A stretch of 64,000 nt of DNA from Nemertoderma westbladi (GCA_032718475.1 JAUCBJ010007105.1:1-64000); one strand, 5' to 3'; positions 12,236 through 23,208 are shown, numbered from the stretch's first letter. Numbers and translations: made by a program. The notes: generated by a model not told the origin, from the letters alone.

Positions 12236-12627
12236 ACATGGAACCCATTCTGATTTCTACGGAGCAGTCTCTCAATGGGATCCCTGATGCGATTTAATAG
12301 AATTCTATTGTATAGCTTTGCAGCAATCAAGATCAATGAGATTCCCCGAAAAGAACCATAGAGTGTTAGGTTGCCCTTCTTGGGAACTGGCACCAACTTA
12401 TTTGTTTTCATTTCTTGTGAGACTCTTGTTGTTCTGTACATGTCTACTATGATGGGATAGATGAGCTTTAAACACTCAGGTATTTGAAAGACCTCAGGGG
12501 GAACACCATCTACTCCACTGGCACGATTGGTCTTAATGCTCTTTGCAGCAGCCTTCACTTCTGCAAAGGAGATATCACCAATGGGAATATCTGGGAGTAC
12601 AGACTCAGACACTTTTACTTCTATAAA
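12236..12627 (-). pseudogene. RTE-like LINE internal fragment
   Basis: Nearly identical to 14486-14872 of the longer copy. It encodes the stretch before and into the RT fingers, with VDGVPPEVF and YGSFRGISLI readable on minus. Both ends are missing, including the 3' tail a normal target-primed insertion would keep, so it probably arose by rearrangement or deletion. From 12660 to 13222 I see only AT-rich DNA. Confidence 0.85.
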
Positions 12628-13222
12628 GTCGATTCGAAATAAATTCAAAAAATTCGATACATAATAGCAAATTGTCCGCGATCTCTAAATATCGCCATAC
12701 TTGAATGAAATGAATTTATTTATTATCACCATGCGGTGCCTTATGTGATATGCCCTAAATATCTACCAAACTAGGGTTGCTTTTTGAAATTCGAGTGAGT
12801 ATAAACATAATCTGTTAGATAACCAGTACTTATTTAGTGGACATAATATAGCATCATAATATAACCTATTATGGGGTGATATCCTGTAATTTTAGATAAT
12901 ATTATAAAGCCAAGAGCATGTAAAGCTCATTTAACAGTGTCTACATCGGTAATTATGTAAAATTGTATTTGTGTAAAATTTTAAAATTCATATTTGACTA
13001 ACCTTAATCCCCAAGATAAAATAATAATAAAATCTACTAATAATCTAACTAATAAAATCCCCAAGAGACTTCTCCTGATCTTCTCCGACGGGAAACACGC
13101 AGTTGGGTGGAAGCTGTACCCAATCTGGCTGCTCAACGATTTCTAGTTGCCCATCTGCTCCAGGAAATGATTGAAATCCTTTAATGCTGGATCATTACTG
13201 ACTCTCATATTTTCGTTGAGAG

Positions 13223-15390
13223 CTACTACTACTACTACTAGGATCGGCATGCTGCATTGCAGCTGCATTTTTAAGAATGCTGTGCCGGCTTATCGACAAA
13301 ATCGCACCGCCACAACTCCCTATCACCCATGACATTTGCTAGATCATCCGCATCTTCAAGGCCAGTGTCCTTTAAGATGCGTCTCAAGAAAGTCATGGGT
13401 TGTCCACCATGCTTATTCACTCCATGAGGCTGCCAAAGTACAAGATTATGCACTGGCTGGTCCTCACGGCGAAAGCAATGTCCTGCAAAGCGGAGCCGAT
13501 TTTGTTCTAGTGTCAAGCTTGGGGGAACCAATGAGACACCTCCAATGTTATATAGTGTCTGGTTGGAGATGTGTGCATTGTACTTGACACAATGTACCCG
13601 GCGTAGCATTCTTGTGAATGTGCCATCCAGAGATTTGGTGTCCTCAGCAGTTAGAGCCCAGCATGGACTCCCGTAGAGGAGTACTGGAACTACTGCTGCT
13701 CTAAATAATCGGACCTTAAGTTTCCGATTAATTCTAGGTGACTTCCAAATCCTGGAAAGCCTATTCAAGGCTGCCCATGCCTTTCCCTTACGTATTCGAA
13801 GGTCCTCACCTGACTTCCGGATCCATGATCCCAGGTAACAGAAGTCGTCCACATGCTCAAGCATACCATCCTTTGAGCTTATGCTCATCCGATCAGAGAC
13901 TTGCTGAGGACTTTCAAAGTTAACTGTCAGAATTTTGGTCTTTCTGGAGTTAATAAAAAGACCAACACTAGAAGCAGCATGTTCTAATGAGCTGAGGAGC
14001 CGCTGGGCTCCCTCTAATGATTCTGAGAGTACTCCTAAGTCATCAGCAAAGTCTAGATCAGTTAGGTACTTGGCAGGATTTCTTCGACTTCTGGAGCCAG
14101 TAGGTGGAGTTATCATCACCCCATCATCATTATGATGATCTAAGGACATGCGTAGAACATAGTCAACCACAATAATGAACAAGAATGGTGCAAGTGTGTC
14201 TCCTTGGAGGACGCCCCATAACACTTCAAATGGTTCTGTGTCACCATCAACAGTAGACACAAATGTTGTTGAACCATCGTATACTGATCTGATTGCTGCA
14301 ATAATTTCATCAGGAATCCCATATAATGAAAGTATGCTGAACATACGTGAGCGAGAGACTGAATCAAAGGCCTTGAAGAAGTCAACAAAGATAACAGCCA
14401 GATGCCTGTCTTTCTTTTTTGATAACTCTTCAATTATCCTTCTAAGTGCCAAAATGGGCTCCATGGTCCCACGACCTTTACGGAACCCATTCTGATTTCC
14501 ACGTAGCAGTCTCTCAATGGGATCCCTGATGCGATTTAATAGAATTCTATTGTATAGTTTTGCAGCAATCGAGATCAATGAGATTCCCCGAAAAGAACCA
14601 TAGAGTGTTAGGTTGCCTTTCTTGGGAACTGGCACCAACTTATTTGTTTTCATTTCTTGTGGGACTCTTGTTGTACGGTACATGTCTACTATGATGGGAT
14701 AGATGAGCTTTAAACACTCAGGTATTTTAAAGACCTCAGGGGGAACACCATCTACTCCACTGGCACGATTGGTCTTAATGCTCTTTGCAGCAGCATTCAC
14801 TTCTGCAAAGGAGATATCGCCAATGGGAATATCTGGGAGTACAGACTCAGACACTTTTACTTCTATAAAGTTATCAGGCAATACCCTGTCATTATTGAGG
14901 AGCTTTTCAAAGTGGGCTTTCCAACCATTGAGGCGATCGGCTGGTGATTCAGCCTTAACCTTGGTGGTTGGTTGGCTTTTCCGCCCAGTAAGCAGATTGA
15001 TCGATTTCCATGCCTGGGATGATTGCCTGCTGTCGTCAGCATCATTGATGGCATCAACCTGTTGGTTTATTAGCTCCTGTAGATTAACAGAGTACTGCCT
15101 GTTCAGGGACCTAGATGCAGCTTTAACTGCATTCTTGGCTGCTGTAGTCTGTTTGAGTCGGGACTCTTTCTGCGCCTTATGAAGGTCATTTCGGCACTTC
15201 TGAATTTTGTTGTCAGTCCAGGGGGCCCTTTTCCTGTTTCGAGGGTATACAGGAACTGTTTCTGCAGCTGCTAACTTAACTGCTTCTGTAAAGGCAGTAT
15301 AGCCCTCACAGTGATCGTTGAGAGCAGAAACTGTGAACTCTGACCAAAGATTTGATTTAGGCAAGGTGGCATCAGTAATTTGAGCTCTGG
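13223..15390 (-). mobile_element. RTE-like non-LTR retrotransposon, 5'-truncated
   Basis: A minus-strand LINE copy whose 3' end is on the left. It ends in a tandem trinucleotide tail (tac on plus, 13223-13240), typical of RTE-type elements, next to the conserved aggatcggcatgctgc terminus. It encodes the RT and C-terminal region, but the endonuclease domain expected upstream is absent. Homology to the 23.2-24.3 kb copy covers 13223 to about 14310. The 5' boundary near 15390 is inferred from loss of coding sense. Confidence 0.85.
13271..15364 (-). CDS. RTE-like reverse transcriptase, truncated but open
   Basis: A 697-codon frame without internal stops. Its first codon as listed is TTG, and the open frame continues upstream to about 15390, so the true N-terminus has been lost. 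It has no apurinic endonuclease domain. In order along the protein: a basic linker, the RT fingers (VPKKGNLTLYGSFRGIS), FVDFFKAFDSV as the first catalytic aspartate block, GVLQGDTLAPFLF, and FADDLG as the catalytic double aspartate. These are followed by the thumb-like LYGSPCWALT and TRMLRR blocks. The protein would reverse-transcribe its own RNA at a nicked target. Without the endonuclease this copy is unlikely to move, but the open frame shows it is recent. Confidence 0.85.
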   Translation of the reverse strand: MPKSNLWSEFTVSALNDHCEGYTAFTEAVKLAAAETVPVYPRNRKRAPWTDNKIQKCRNDLHKAQKESRLKQTTAAKNAVKAASRSLNRQYSVNLQELINQQVDAINDADDSRQSSQAWKSINLLTGRKSQPTTKVKAESPADRLNGWKAHFEKLLNNDRVLPDNFIEVKVSESVLPDIPIGDISFAEVNAAAKSIKTNRASGVDGVPPEVFKIPECLKLIYPIIVDMYRTTRVPQEMKTNKLVPVPKKGNLTLYGSFRGISLISIAAKLYNRILLNRIRDPIERLLRGNQNGFRKGRGTMEPILALRRIIEELSKKKDRHLAVIFVDFFKAFDSVSRSRMFSILSLYGIPDEIIAAIRSVYDGSTTFVSTVDGDTEPFEVLWGVLQGDTLAPFLFIIVVDYVLRMSLDHHNDDGVMITPPTGSRSRRNPAKYLTDLDFADDLGVLSESLEGAQRLLSSLEHAASSVGLFINSRKTKILTVNFESPQQVSDRMSISSKDGMLEHVDDFCYLGSWIRKSGEDLRIRKGKAWAALNRLSRIWKSPRINRKLKVRLFRAAVVPVLLYGSPCWALTAEDTKSLDGTFTRMLRRVHCVKYNAHISNQTLYNIGGVSLVPPSLTLEQNRLRFAGHCFRREDQPVHNLVLWQPHGVNKHGGQPMTFLRRILKDTGLEDADDLANVMGDRELWRCDFVDKPAQHS

Positions 15391-15521
15391 AAAATATAAT
15401 GTAATAATTGTCAATATAAAGTGTTGGCTTCGATAGTATGAAGTTTCATTTGTGTAATAGCATTATTATTTCAATAAATTGAGTAATTGGGTGTACTAAC
15501 ATATTATATATTTAAATGAGA

Positions 15522-15583
15522 CATCATACCTCGAACCATGAGGAATCACAGGCATCATACCTCGAACCATGACAAATCACAGG
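15522..15583. repeat. 31-bp tandem duplication
   Basis: Two units beginning catcatacctcgaaccatga differ by two bases. They sit at the 3' end of the Helitron helicase remnant. Confidence 0.8.
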
Positions 15584-15995
15584 CAAGACCTGGCGGAAGT
15601 CACCAACGCCGACCACAATTTTGCTTCCCAAAAGGTAAGTCTTCTCGAGTAACATCCCTGAGAGCTCGATCTAACCCTTCAAGATGATGGCGGTGCATCA
15701 TTGGATCTTCATCCCAAACTATGAGCTTCGACATTTCAATAAGTTGGAAGGTGGCATAGTTCATGGAAAAGTTAAAGGTTTCAGTCTCACTATGCTATAA
15801 TTGAACCTTAAATCGTGAGTGGAATGTGTGCCCTTTGGAAAGTAGAAGTGCGGCAACAGCACTCGACGATGTAGCAAGAGCAACATTTGTTTGTTCCTTT
15901 GAAGTCCGAGATGCTGCTAGCAACGTGTTAAGTAGAAATGTTTTGCCAGTCCCTCCGCGAGCCGATATAAACATGGCTAAAGATTGGTCTGTAAA
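15576..15995 (-). pseudogene. Helitron Pif1-like helicase remnant, ATPase motifs
   Basis: Minus-strand reading gives an ATP-binding loop RGGTGKTFLLNTLLAASR (plus 15940-15957 encodes GGTGKT). ATSSSAVAALLL, HSRFK, a Walker B-like IVWDED and finally VVGVGDFRQVLPVI (plus 15576-15610) follow. These are the ordered motifs of the RepHel protein of Helitrons, rolling-circle DNA transposons. A stop follows HSRFKVQL and a frameshift precedes GDFRQ. Just upstream on the minus strand a ttattttttacag acceptor-like stretch suggests that an intron once preceded the ATPase exon. Confidence 0.85.
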
Positions 15996-16039
15996 AAATA
16001 ATTATTTTCACAATTATGAATTAGATTAAAAAAATTGGG

Positions 16040-16679
16040 TTCTTTAAAGTCATTATTATTATCCACTCCTTCCTGCTGGTGCACATATTTTTCTTAAATT
16101 TATTGTACATATAAAGTTATTTATAAAAACATAAAAACACAGATAAAAATATGGCAAAATAACAACGTACTATTATTGATGCATTCCATCACTTTATTGC
16201 AAATAGCCAGTTGATCTTCTTTTAATAACGCGATTCTCCATTGGTGTTCTAGTACTTTTTCATCAAAGTCCAAACTTAGCTCATCCTAAATAAAAAACAT
16301 TATTTGAACACATTAGGATTGTTGGTTCTTTCTAATGAAAATTATTATTATTACATCATATCATTATAATATTCTTAGTAATACTATTCCAATCTTTGTT
16401 CTCAAGGGTGTCGAGTTCGATACCATGGTGGGATATTTTAACAAAAACCCAAGCCTAATGAGCCTCTAGTTCTTTCTTGAAATTAGAATAATGAGGTACC
16501 ATTATTTTTTTGGAAAAAGTAAAGTCCATGTGTCCAGCCAGAGGTCCATGTCCAAGGCCCAAGCTGAGACTATCTTTAATTACATTTTTTTAAAGTGTTG
16601 TCTACGCCTAAATGATTTTGCAAATGGATTCTAACCTGTATAATGACAGGGAAATGGGGTTGACTCTCTGAGAGTAGAA
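16040..16679. other. Non-coding gap inside the Helitron remnant, probable intron
   Basis: AT-rich with no motif. It lies between two Helitron coding blocks in consistent order, and both neighbours begin with acceptor-like sequences on minus. Confidence 0.45.
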
Positions 16680-17053
16680 TTATGTCAGGCGTATGTCTCC
16701 CTGAGTTGGAGTAGGAAGCCCAAAGTCTTTCAGTTGTTTATCTTTCTGCTGTAGTTTAGTTTGTATATCATTGAGGAGTAGAATTTGAATATCATCAACA
16801 GAGGAGTTCGGGAAGCGGCGGCTGAAGTCGTGAGTCCACTCGTGTTGATGTGCGTTAAACAATGCTAATGGATTAGAGGGATTGCAGTGAATTAGAATTA
16901 CTACAAATAAACTGCGAATTGCAGGGCACAGTTTCATCTCATCAGCCTCCCTCAGAACACTATCCCATTCACCGTTGTCTTCTAAGAGGCCAATTCGTAG
17001 ACATACTTCCTTGTATGTTGCTGCCTCGAACTGATCCACTGTTAACATATCCT
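16680..17053 (-). pseudogene. Helitron RepHel segment upstream of the ATPase
   Basis: The minus-strand frame reads TYKEVCLRIGLLEDNGEWD, then READEMKLCPAIRSLFVVIL, then CNPSNPLALF and a C-terminal GLPTP. This order (ATFREA, GLL-DD, LR-LF, P--LW, GLP-P) is the linker found between the replication-initiator and helicase domains of Helitron proteins. Minus-strand tttactatttcag ends at 17054 and looks like a splice acceptor, so I start the segment there rather than at the upstream non-ATG codon. No replication-initiator domain is seen. Confidence 0.75.
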
Positions 17054-17327
17054 GAAATAGTAAAACTCCACCTATTATTAATGATTTCGGGAGCACCATT
17101 ATGCGATCCGGCTATAGTTGACCAATGTTCAGCATCCTACACAATAATATATTGCGTTATTAATGTTCAAATTTGTTAAAAGAAGAATTAAAAAAAAATC
17201 CACACTGAATATTGAATAAAAGTAAAATAAACAATACGCTAAACGTGTTATATATAAATTATAGTAAAAAAACACCTTTTCTCTTGTTTAGTAAGTAAGA
17301 TGTAGTAGTATCCTGAGATATAGTAGT

Positions 17328-17342
17328 AATAACCTTGAAACT
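17328..17342. repeat. 15-bp target-site duplication, left copy
   Basis: aataaccttgaaact, identical to 17666-17680. The pair brackets the inverted repeat between them. Confidence 0.8.
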
Positions 17343-17665
17343 AATTTTATAATTTATGTATTATTTATATATTTTAAACTGGACTTTGGATGAATAACTC
17401 TATTACAAATGAGCGAAAAAATGAACTCGCCACCACCAGCGGGGTTCGAAACCTTGTCTCCCAATAACCGTTCAGGTATGCAGACCACAGCAGACACTTG
17501 CCTTCATGGTGTAGTGGTCAGCATACCTGAACTTTTATCGGGAGACTTGGGCCGCTTGTGGTGAGTTCAATTTTTCCCTCCATTTACAATAGAGCTGTTC
17601 ATCCAATTAAGGTCCAAAATAATTAATAATTTATACAATTTATAGATATGTTAATCATAAAAAGA
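17343..17665. mobile_element. Palindromic tRNA-derived element
   Basis: Two tRNA-Asp-like halves face each other. The right arm carries an A-box-like tggtgtagtgg (17507-17517), gtcagcatacctgaac and gggagac. The left arm has the same words inverted (gttcaggtatgcagaccac, gtctccc) plus an inverted B-box ggtttcgaacccc. Homology of the arms continues outwards through gaactc-ccac, ctatt and ggatgaa. With the 15-bp direct repeats at its ends, this looks like one insertion of a head-to-head SINE dimer. Confidence 0.65.
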
Positions 17666-17680
17666 AATAACCTTGAAACT
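17666..17680. repeat. 15-bp target-site duplication, right copy
   Basis: Exact match to 17328-17342. The length suits LINE-mediated (target-primed) insertion. Confidence 0.8.
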
Positions 17681-18047
17681 TATTTTGCCCTTGCTTATGG
17701 TTGTGGTTAAGTAGCAATCTAAGATAGAATTCATCCCCTGCTAGGGGATGCGCGGTATTTATTTATTTATTTATTTTATTTTAATCCGGGCCACTGACGC
17801 CCATAGAGATTACACAGATATAACTAGAACTATAGAATATTATAAAAAAAAGGACAAGGATGTTCCCCCAACCATTGTACTACTTCAATCAATGAATTTA
17901 AAAATAACAAAACACAAGCAAACTTAAGTCAAAGAGAAAATGAAGAAGTTAAAGGCAAGCAACCATACAAACAAATGATCAAGTAGCAACAAATCAAACA
18001 ACAGGGGACTCTACGAGGTGGTCCATGGTTCCTAATACCCCACCGCA

Positions 18048-18103
18048 CCCCCCCCCCCCCACCCGACGGAACAGACTTACATGCCCCACCCCCCCCCCCC
18101 CCC
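18048..18103. repeat. Two poly-C tracts
   Basis: Two C runs of 13 or more at 18048 and about 18089, separated by a short cccgacgg stretch. From 17690 to 18047 there is a tttatttatttatttatt microsatellite at about 17758 and no gene. Confidence 0.9.
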
Positions 18104-18342
18104 TCACCAATGAAACAGACTAACTTACACACCCCCCTCCCCACTTAGCTTTCTTATTTTGTCGATATTGTTATACTTTATATTGGAGTAGCAATTCAAA
18201 GTAAGTCTAAATTTAGATGGTTGAGTTTGAATTTAAATTTAAATTAAATCTTGAAGGTTAATGTAAATCCTCTGCTATAAATGTGAAAGACATACAAATG
18301 CAATGTGTGCAATAACAAGCGTGTTAAATAAGTAATACATGA

Positions 18343-18797
18343 TTATTTTCTTGGATGCCTAGGCCTAGTACCTGCAGCAGTATTAGGACCAGTAATACCT
18401 TCTGCCATCTCTGCTCTCACAATTGGTTCCAATCGCCCTGCTGGCAGTGCCTGATTGAAAGCTCCCGGCATTATCTGACGGGCAGCAACTTCTCTTGCTT
18501 GTTCAGGCATGTCAACTTGAAGATTATCGTCTTCCTCCCCTTTTCCTTGTGAAGCATCTTCACCATTATCTTCTTCATTGAATAGCTCTTCCTCCTCCAC
18601 CACTTCATCTACAAAAGGCTGGAAATCGTTCGACATTAATGCTATGAGAGTTACCATTTGCTCCCTAACTCCTACATCATCTACAGGTACTCTTCTAGAT
18701 TCTGCTGGCGCCTGTTCCACTTGCTCCTGTGGTTCAGCTCCACCAGCTTGAAATGTCACATTGCTAAGAGCTCCTTTTGGTATTCTCACATTGTTTC
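18343..18797 (-). CDS. Candidate terminal exon, acidic protein, unrecognised
   Basis: An open minus-strand stretch follows a strong acceptor: ttttttctttattag ends at 18798. From there about 150 codons run to a stop. The middle is very acidic (VVEEEELFNEEDNGEDASQG) and the rest has ordinary composition, with a basic end (TRPRHPRK). It has no ATG of its own at the exon start, in keeping with an internal or last exon. I do not recognise a family. It could be a host gene's last exon or a transposon accessory exon. Flanks 18105-18342 and 18806-19460 show no further coding sequence. Confidence 0.4.
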
Positions 18798-19460
18798 CTA
18801 ATAAAGAAAAAATGAACAGCAAAAACCAGGTAAAAAAAGGTATTTAAAAACTGGTGATAAAATAAGAATGTAAAAACCAATAATAAAGAAATTGGAAGAA
18901 AACCAGTAAGAAAAAACGGCAAATAAAGTCTGGTAGGCCTAATAGAAAAGGAAAGTAAAAACTGGAAATTGGTAATAGAAAAGGAAAATAAAAACTGATA
19001 GATTGCACAACCACATGATACCTCCTTGGTTTGGCCGCTGGTTCATTGCTACGTTGACCTTTCTATCTAAACCATGTACCGGTACTTCACACATTCATTT
19101 TAATCTCTTTGGGTTGTAAACTCATAACTCAGTTCTACCCGGTAGTTACTGGTATGATTCACAACTCTATCTTGTAGTTCAATTTTAATTTTAATAGCGC
19201 TCAAAGTACTTTCACACCTAACATACTGATGTTACTCTTATTCCACTGTGCCACTATTTTAATGTCATTATTACACGTAGGCCTTCATTCAATTAATTAC
19301 TTAAATTTACTGTGCAAATATTCAATTATAATTAAATTAAAATTGTATTCATACCTTAAAATAATTGTGCAGTCATTTTCACATATATACATATGAATAT
19401 GATATATATTGTTCCAAAACATTTGGAAATAAAATGGCATGCCCAATATAAATAAAATTA

Positions 19461-21160
19461 TTAGTCTAAAAGGTCGCGCGTAAAATTAATTAAATACATG
19501 GCGTAACGTAGGTCGGAGGTGCAGCTAGGGATGGCTGGGCACGAGGTGTAGTGGTCGGCGGAGTTGGCTGGCTGGTCGCATGCCCAGCAGGTACACGTAC
19601 TCGTAGGGCGCCAACATTTATTTGTCCCGCAAAGTTTGTGGTGGAACCCGTTGCTTAGTAACTGGGCCGCGGCACGCCGTCTGACTCCTGTCAGGCGGGA
19701 CAGATTTATGTCGCACATCTGCGGGTTGTCAACGGCGTTTAGTATTGCCGAAGATGAAGCAAATTTGCTGACACCGCACCAGACCTTCCAATAGAAAGCT
19801 CTGGTGCGGCGGATGTGATCCAAACTTGCGATGTCATCGGCGGCGGTGAATGTTAGACAACCATATGTGATTGCCGGGTACACCACAGCACTCCAGAGAC
19901 GTTTCGCGCTGTCCATATAGATTACAGAGAAGTTGATTTTCGATGCGAGTCCTATCGAACTGACAATACCTTTTTTATAAAGATGTTCGTAGTGAGCTGT
20001 TGAGTGGTTTTTAGTTGATAATACAACACCTAAATAGTTGAAGGAGTTCACAAATTCCAGTGGATGTCCATTGTACATAAGTTTATCATTACGTGAAAGG
20101 CGGCCTCCACGTCGAAACTTTACAACTTTCGTTTTTGCAATATTTACGGTGAGGTCGTTTTCTTTACAATAGGTCTCCAGGTTGTCCAGTGCTGTCTGAA
20201 CCTCCTGTAAGGATTTTCCGCATATGACTAGGTCGTCGGCGTACATAAACGCCAGGCAACCAGCAGCGATGATAACGAGTGGTAGATCAACCACATATAA
20301 AATAAACAATAGAGGGGATAATTTATCCCCCTGGAGAACCCCAATTGTTTGAGTTATCGGATCTAATGTGTATGAACCGATGCAAACACATACATAATTT
20401 ATAGCCATAATTGCCCATAGACTAGCAATAAATCGTCTACTAACCCCTAGACCAGACAGTTTCGTACAAAGCATTGTTCTATTTATAGAGTCAAATGCCT
20501 TTCGGAAGTCGACAAACACGCAATATGCGTGTCCGCCGGGAAGTTGGATAGCGTCATGGATGTAGTCGTATATTGCTTTCACAGCCATAAGAGTAGATCG
20601 CAATTTACGGAAACCAAACTGTTCCGGGGGTAGAATATTGTGCGACTCAGCCCATTTATATAAACGCGTTGCGAGAATCGATGTGTATGTCTTTAGGAGG
20701 CAGGATAATAGCGCTATGCCACGATAACAGTCTGGTGCAGTTCGACTGCCTTTACCTTTGTAGAGAGGCAAGAGATATGAGGTGAGCCATGTTATGGGAC
20801 ATAACCCCATGGAAAGGCAGGTTGTGAATAAAATAAGTAAATATGGCAGCAGATGGCAAATCCCGGACTTCAACACGTCGTTTGTGATGCCATCCGGGCC
20901 CGCGGCTTTCCGGGGTTTATTCGAGTTTACAGCTGCAGTGACTTCCGCTGCATCGATCGGGTCGTCTAGTGGGAAGCTAGAGTTCTCTGGTATATTAGGC
21001 ATCTGTGTGTCGGTATCGGTTGTTAATAAAGTAGTGAAATGGTTGGCCCAGATTTCCTCTGGAACTTGCTGCGCGACTGGTTGCGAGTTATGCTTGCTCC
21101 TTAATATGTTCCAAAACGAAGATTTATCTTTCTCGCACCGATCCATATATCTCGCACCGA
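19461..21160 (-). pseudogene. LINE reverse transcriptase with C-terminal zinc knuckle, 5'-truncated
   Basis: A 581-codon open frame in which only the part from about codon 18 on is element-derived. Blocks in order: FWNILRSKH, AAGPDGITNDVLKS, YLLPLYKGKG then CYRGIALLS (RT fingers), FVDFRKAFDSI, GVLQGDKLSPLLFILY, FMYADDLVIC (catalytic YADD) and the thumb. A Cys/His cluster CTCWACDQPANSADHYTSC (C-x2-C and H-x4-C) ends it. RT plus a C-terminal knuckle is the pattern of the I/R1/LOA-type LINE groups. The endonuclease is missing and the listed start lies in AT-rich flank, so this is a 5'-truncated copy. It is distinct from the RTE-like family. Confidence 0.8.
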
Positions 21161-21219
21161 TACATATATACAATATACATATAATAAATGCAATACAATT
21201 ATACAAATTCAGTTCATAT

Positions 21220-21490
21220 AGGTGACAAGTATAATTGCTTTACTTCCAGTTACTTTTACTCATTTCATAAAGGTATTATGTATAATTGCAGTAATTCAAG
21301 TTACTTTTTTACTCAGATCATAATGTTGTCAAATATAATTGCTTTACTCAAGCAAGTATTATTGCAGTAATTCAAGTTACTTTTTTTAATCAGTTCGTAA
21401 AGGTGTCAAATATAATTTCTCTACTCCAGTTAATATGATTCAGTTCGTAAAGGTTTAGAAGTATACTTGCACTATTTCAATTTACTTTTA
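21220..21490. repeat. Degenerate tandem repeat, about 60 bp, four to five copies
   Basis: The series tataattgctttactc, cagttactttt and cataaaggtgtcaaa recurs with drift. Confidence 0.65.
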
Positions 21491-21828
21491 TTTCCAATAT
21501 CTTGCTGAATGTTTGATACATCTGATGCAGAAAACAATATTTGTTTTTGTCAAGGATTTGCAGAAATCGTTTATCTTAAAGGAACAAAATAAGAAATCTA
21601 CACAGATCAGATATAGTGCTGTCAGTTGAGTAGTAAGGATATTTCCGATCTTCTTTTAGGACAAAACTTGCCAGTGTATATCCTGTGTATATGCCAGGGT
21701 ATATACAGTAGTTAATTCGTCACCTGATGCAAACTTTTCTCTTGATATTGGTACCGGCAGACATGGCTATTAAGTTATCTCTCTAATCGTTGCAGATTTG
21801 TTGCATATATGATCCATTCCACAGGAAA

Positions 21829-21922
21829 TGACTGACAAACAACTAATACCGGTACATAATGTAACTGGCATTTGTTTCAAACAAATGCCAGTTACATTAT
21901 GTATAACTTGTTTGTTAGTCAT
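21829..21922. repeat. Near-perfect inverted repeat
   Basis: The inner 25-bp arms (from tacataatgtaactggc on the left) match exactly around a single central base at 21878. Outer parts (gactgacaaacaa on the left, ttgtttgttagtc on the right) are also inverted homologues. No gene is nearby. From 21923 to 22586 nothing else is seen. Confidence 0.85.
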
Positions 21923-22586
21923 GTTGCGTCGTTATGGCAAACCCCACCATCCATAAAGTGTAAAGCTAAATGAGTAAATCTAAATAACAACAAAATGTCC
22001 GTTAAATAAGTTACAAATAATAGTTTTTAAATCAAAATATTTAATTTAACAATCCAGTAAGCAAGTTAAAAAAACACATTACAGATAGAGAGATGCAGAG
22101 TATGCACTATGTAAACTCTATAATTACTAATTGCCAGTCAACCCTTGACTGCCTTGGTATAAATGCGTGAACTCTATTATCAGTGAAACAAGCAAAATAT
22201 TTAATTTTAATACCTGTATGTTTGAAGTGTGACACGATACATTCGACAGAGGAAGTAGAGGCTCAATGAATATAAGAAAGATATTGCCGGTACTTTAAGT
22301 AGATTCGATATTGTCTATCGGAAATAAATTTATTGCATTTTTATATTTCTGACACTTATTTGATTGATTTTAATCCAGCTTATTCAAATTCAGTCACACT
22401 TTTAGCTGAAGTAAAATAATATTGCAAAGTGGATGGGAATAAGACCCTACCGTTCCATCCACATGTAACAACACACTACCATTGTTAGTCCCTTCCTTTC
22501 CCTTCACCTGTTACTCCCTCCCGTTCGACACACCTGTTACATCCACTTGTAACACCCTACCGTTCCACCCACCAGCACTGTTATGA

Positions 22587-22766
22587 ACTCTAACAACCTT
22601 ACCAGCACCGTTACCCACTCTAACAATATTACCAGCATCATTATAAACTTTAAGAACATTACAACCACCATTACGAACTGGAACAACCTTGGCGGCATCG
22701 TTACCAAATCTAATAAGATTAGCAGCTTTGTTACGATCTCTAACAACCTCACCAGCATCATTACCA
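22587..22766. repeat. 30-bp minisatellite, six units
   Basis: Units begin actctaacaac and contain ccagca followed by gttacc, period exactly 30 bp. Open frames on both strands (Asn/Thr/Ile-rich on plus, Leu/Val-rich on minus) follow from the period. It abuts the truncated 5' end of the L2-like LINE. Confidence 0.85.
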
Positions 22767-22769
22767 ACT

Positions 22770-23208
22770 CAGAAAACATTACATTACATATGGATAGATA
22801 ACAAACTTACATGGAAAAATCACTGCGCGTATGTACTAAAAAAAATCTCAAAATCAATAGGTATATTCTTCAAATTACGTCACATCCTACCATTAGGCAT
22901 TATGAAATTACTTTACTACGCTTTGATACAACCGTATATTACGTACGGTATAGTGATCTGGGGAACTGCTAAACATGTTCATATTAATCCGATTAAAACT
23001 AAAATAAACAAATTAATTAGAGCAATTACCTTCAGTCACTACCGGAAACATGCACCACCACTATACAGACAATTAAATATACTACCTATAGACAAATTAC
23101 ACATACTTGAAACAGCTAAACTAATCTGGGAAATCCGTAATAACAAAAAAACGATCTTTTATAACATCATTGTTCCAACAAACATCCACTTTACATACTT
23201 ACAATACT
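22770..23208 (+). pseudogene. L2/CR1-like LINE, C-terminal region, left part
   Basis: Plus-strand reading gives WIDNKLTWKNH, then ISKSIGIFFKLRHILP, then YYALIQPYITYGIVIWG, then APPLYRQLNILP. These are the post-RT blocks of CR1/L2-clade LINEs. The RT catalytic core is missing from this 5'-truncated copy. The frame is interrupted at 23209 by the RTE-like insertion and resumes at 24276. Confidence 0.8.
23195..23208. repeat. 14-bp target-site duplication, left copy
   Basis: atacttacaatact, identical to 24276-24289, bracketing the nested RTE-like copy. Confidence 0.9.

Noticed and set aside
13336-15182. Plus-strand ORFs opposite the RTE-like gene
   Set aside because: They are antisense shadows of the reverse transcriptase frame, repeated identically opposite the second copy.
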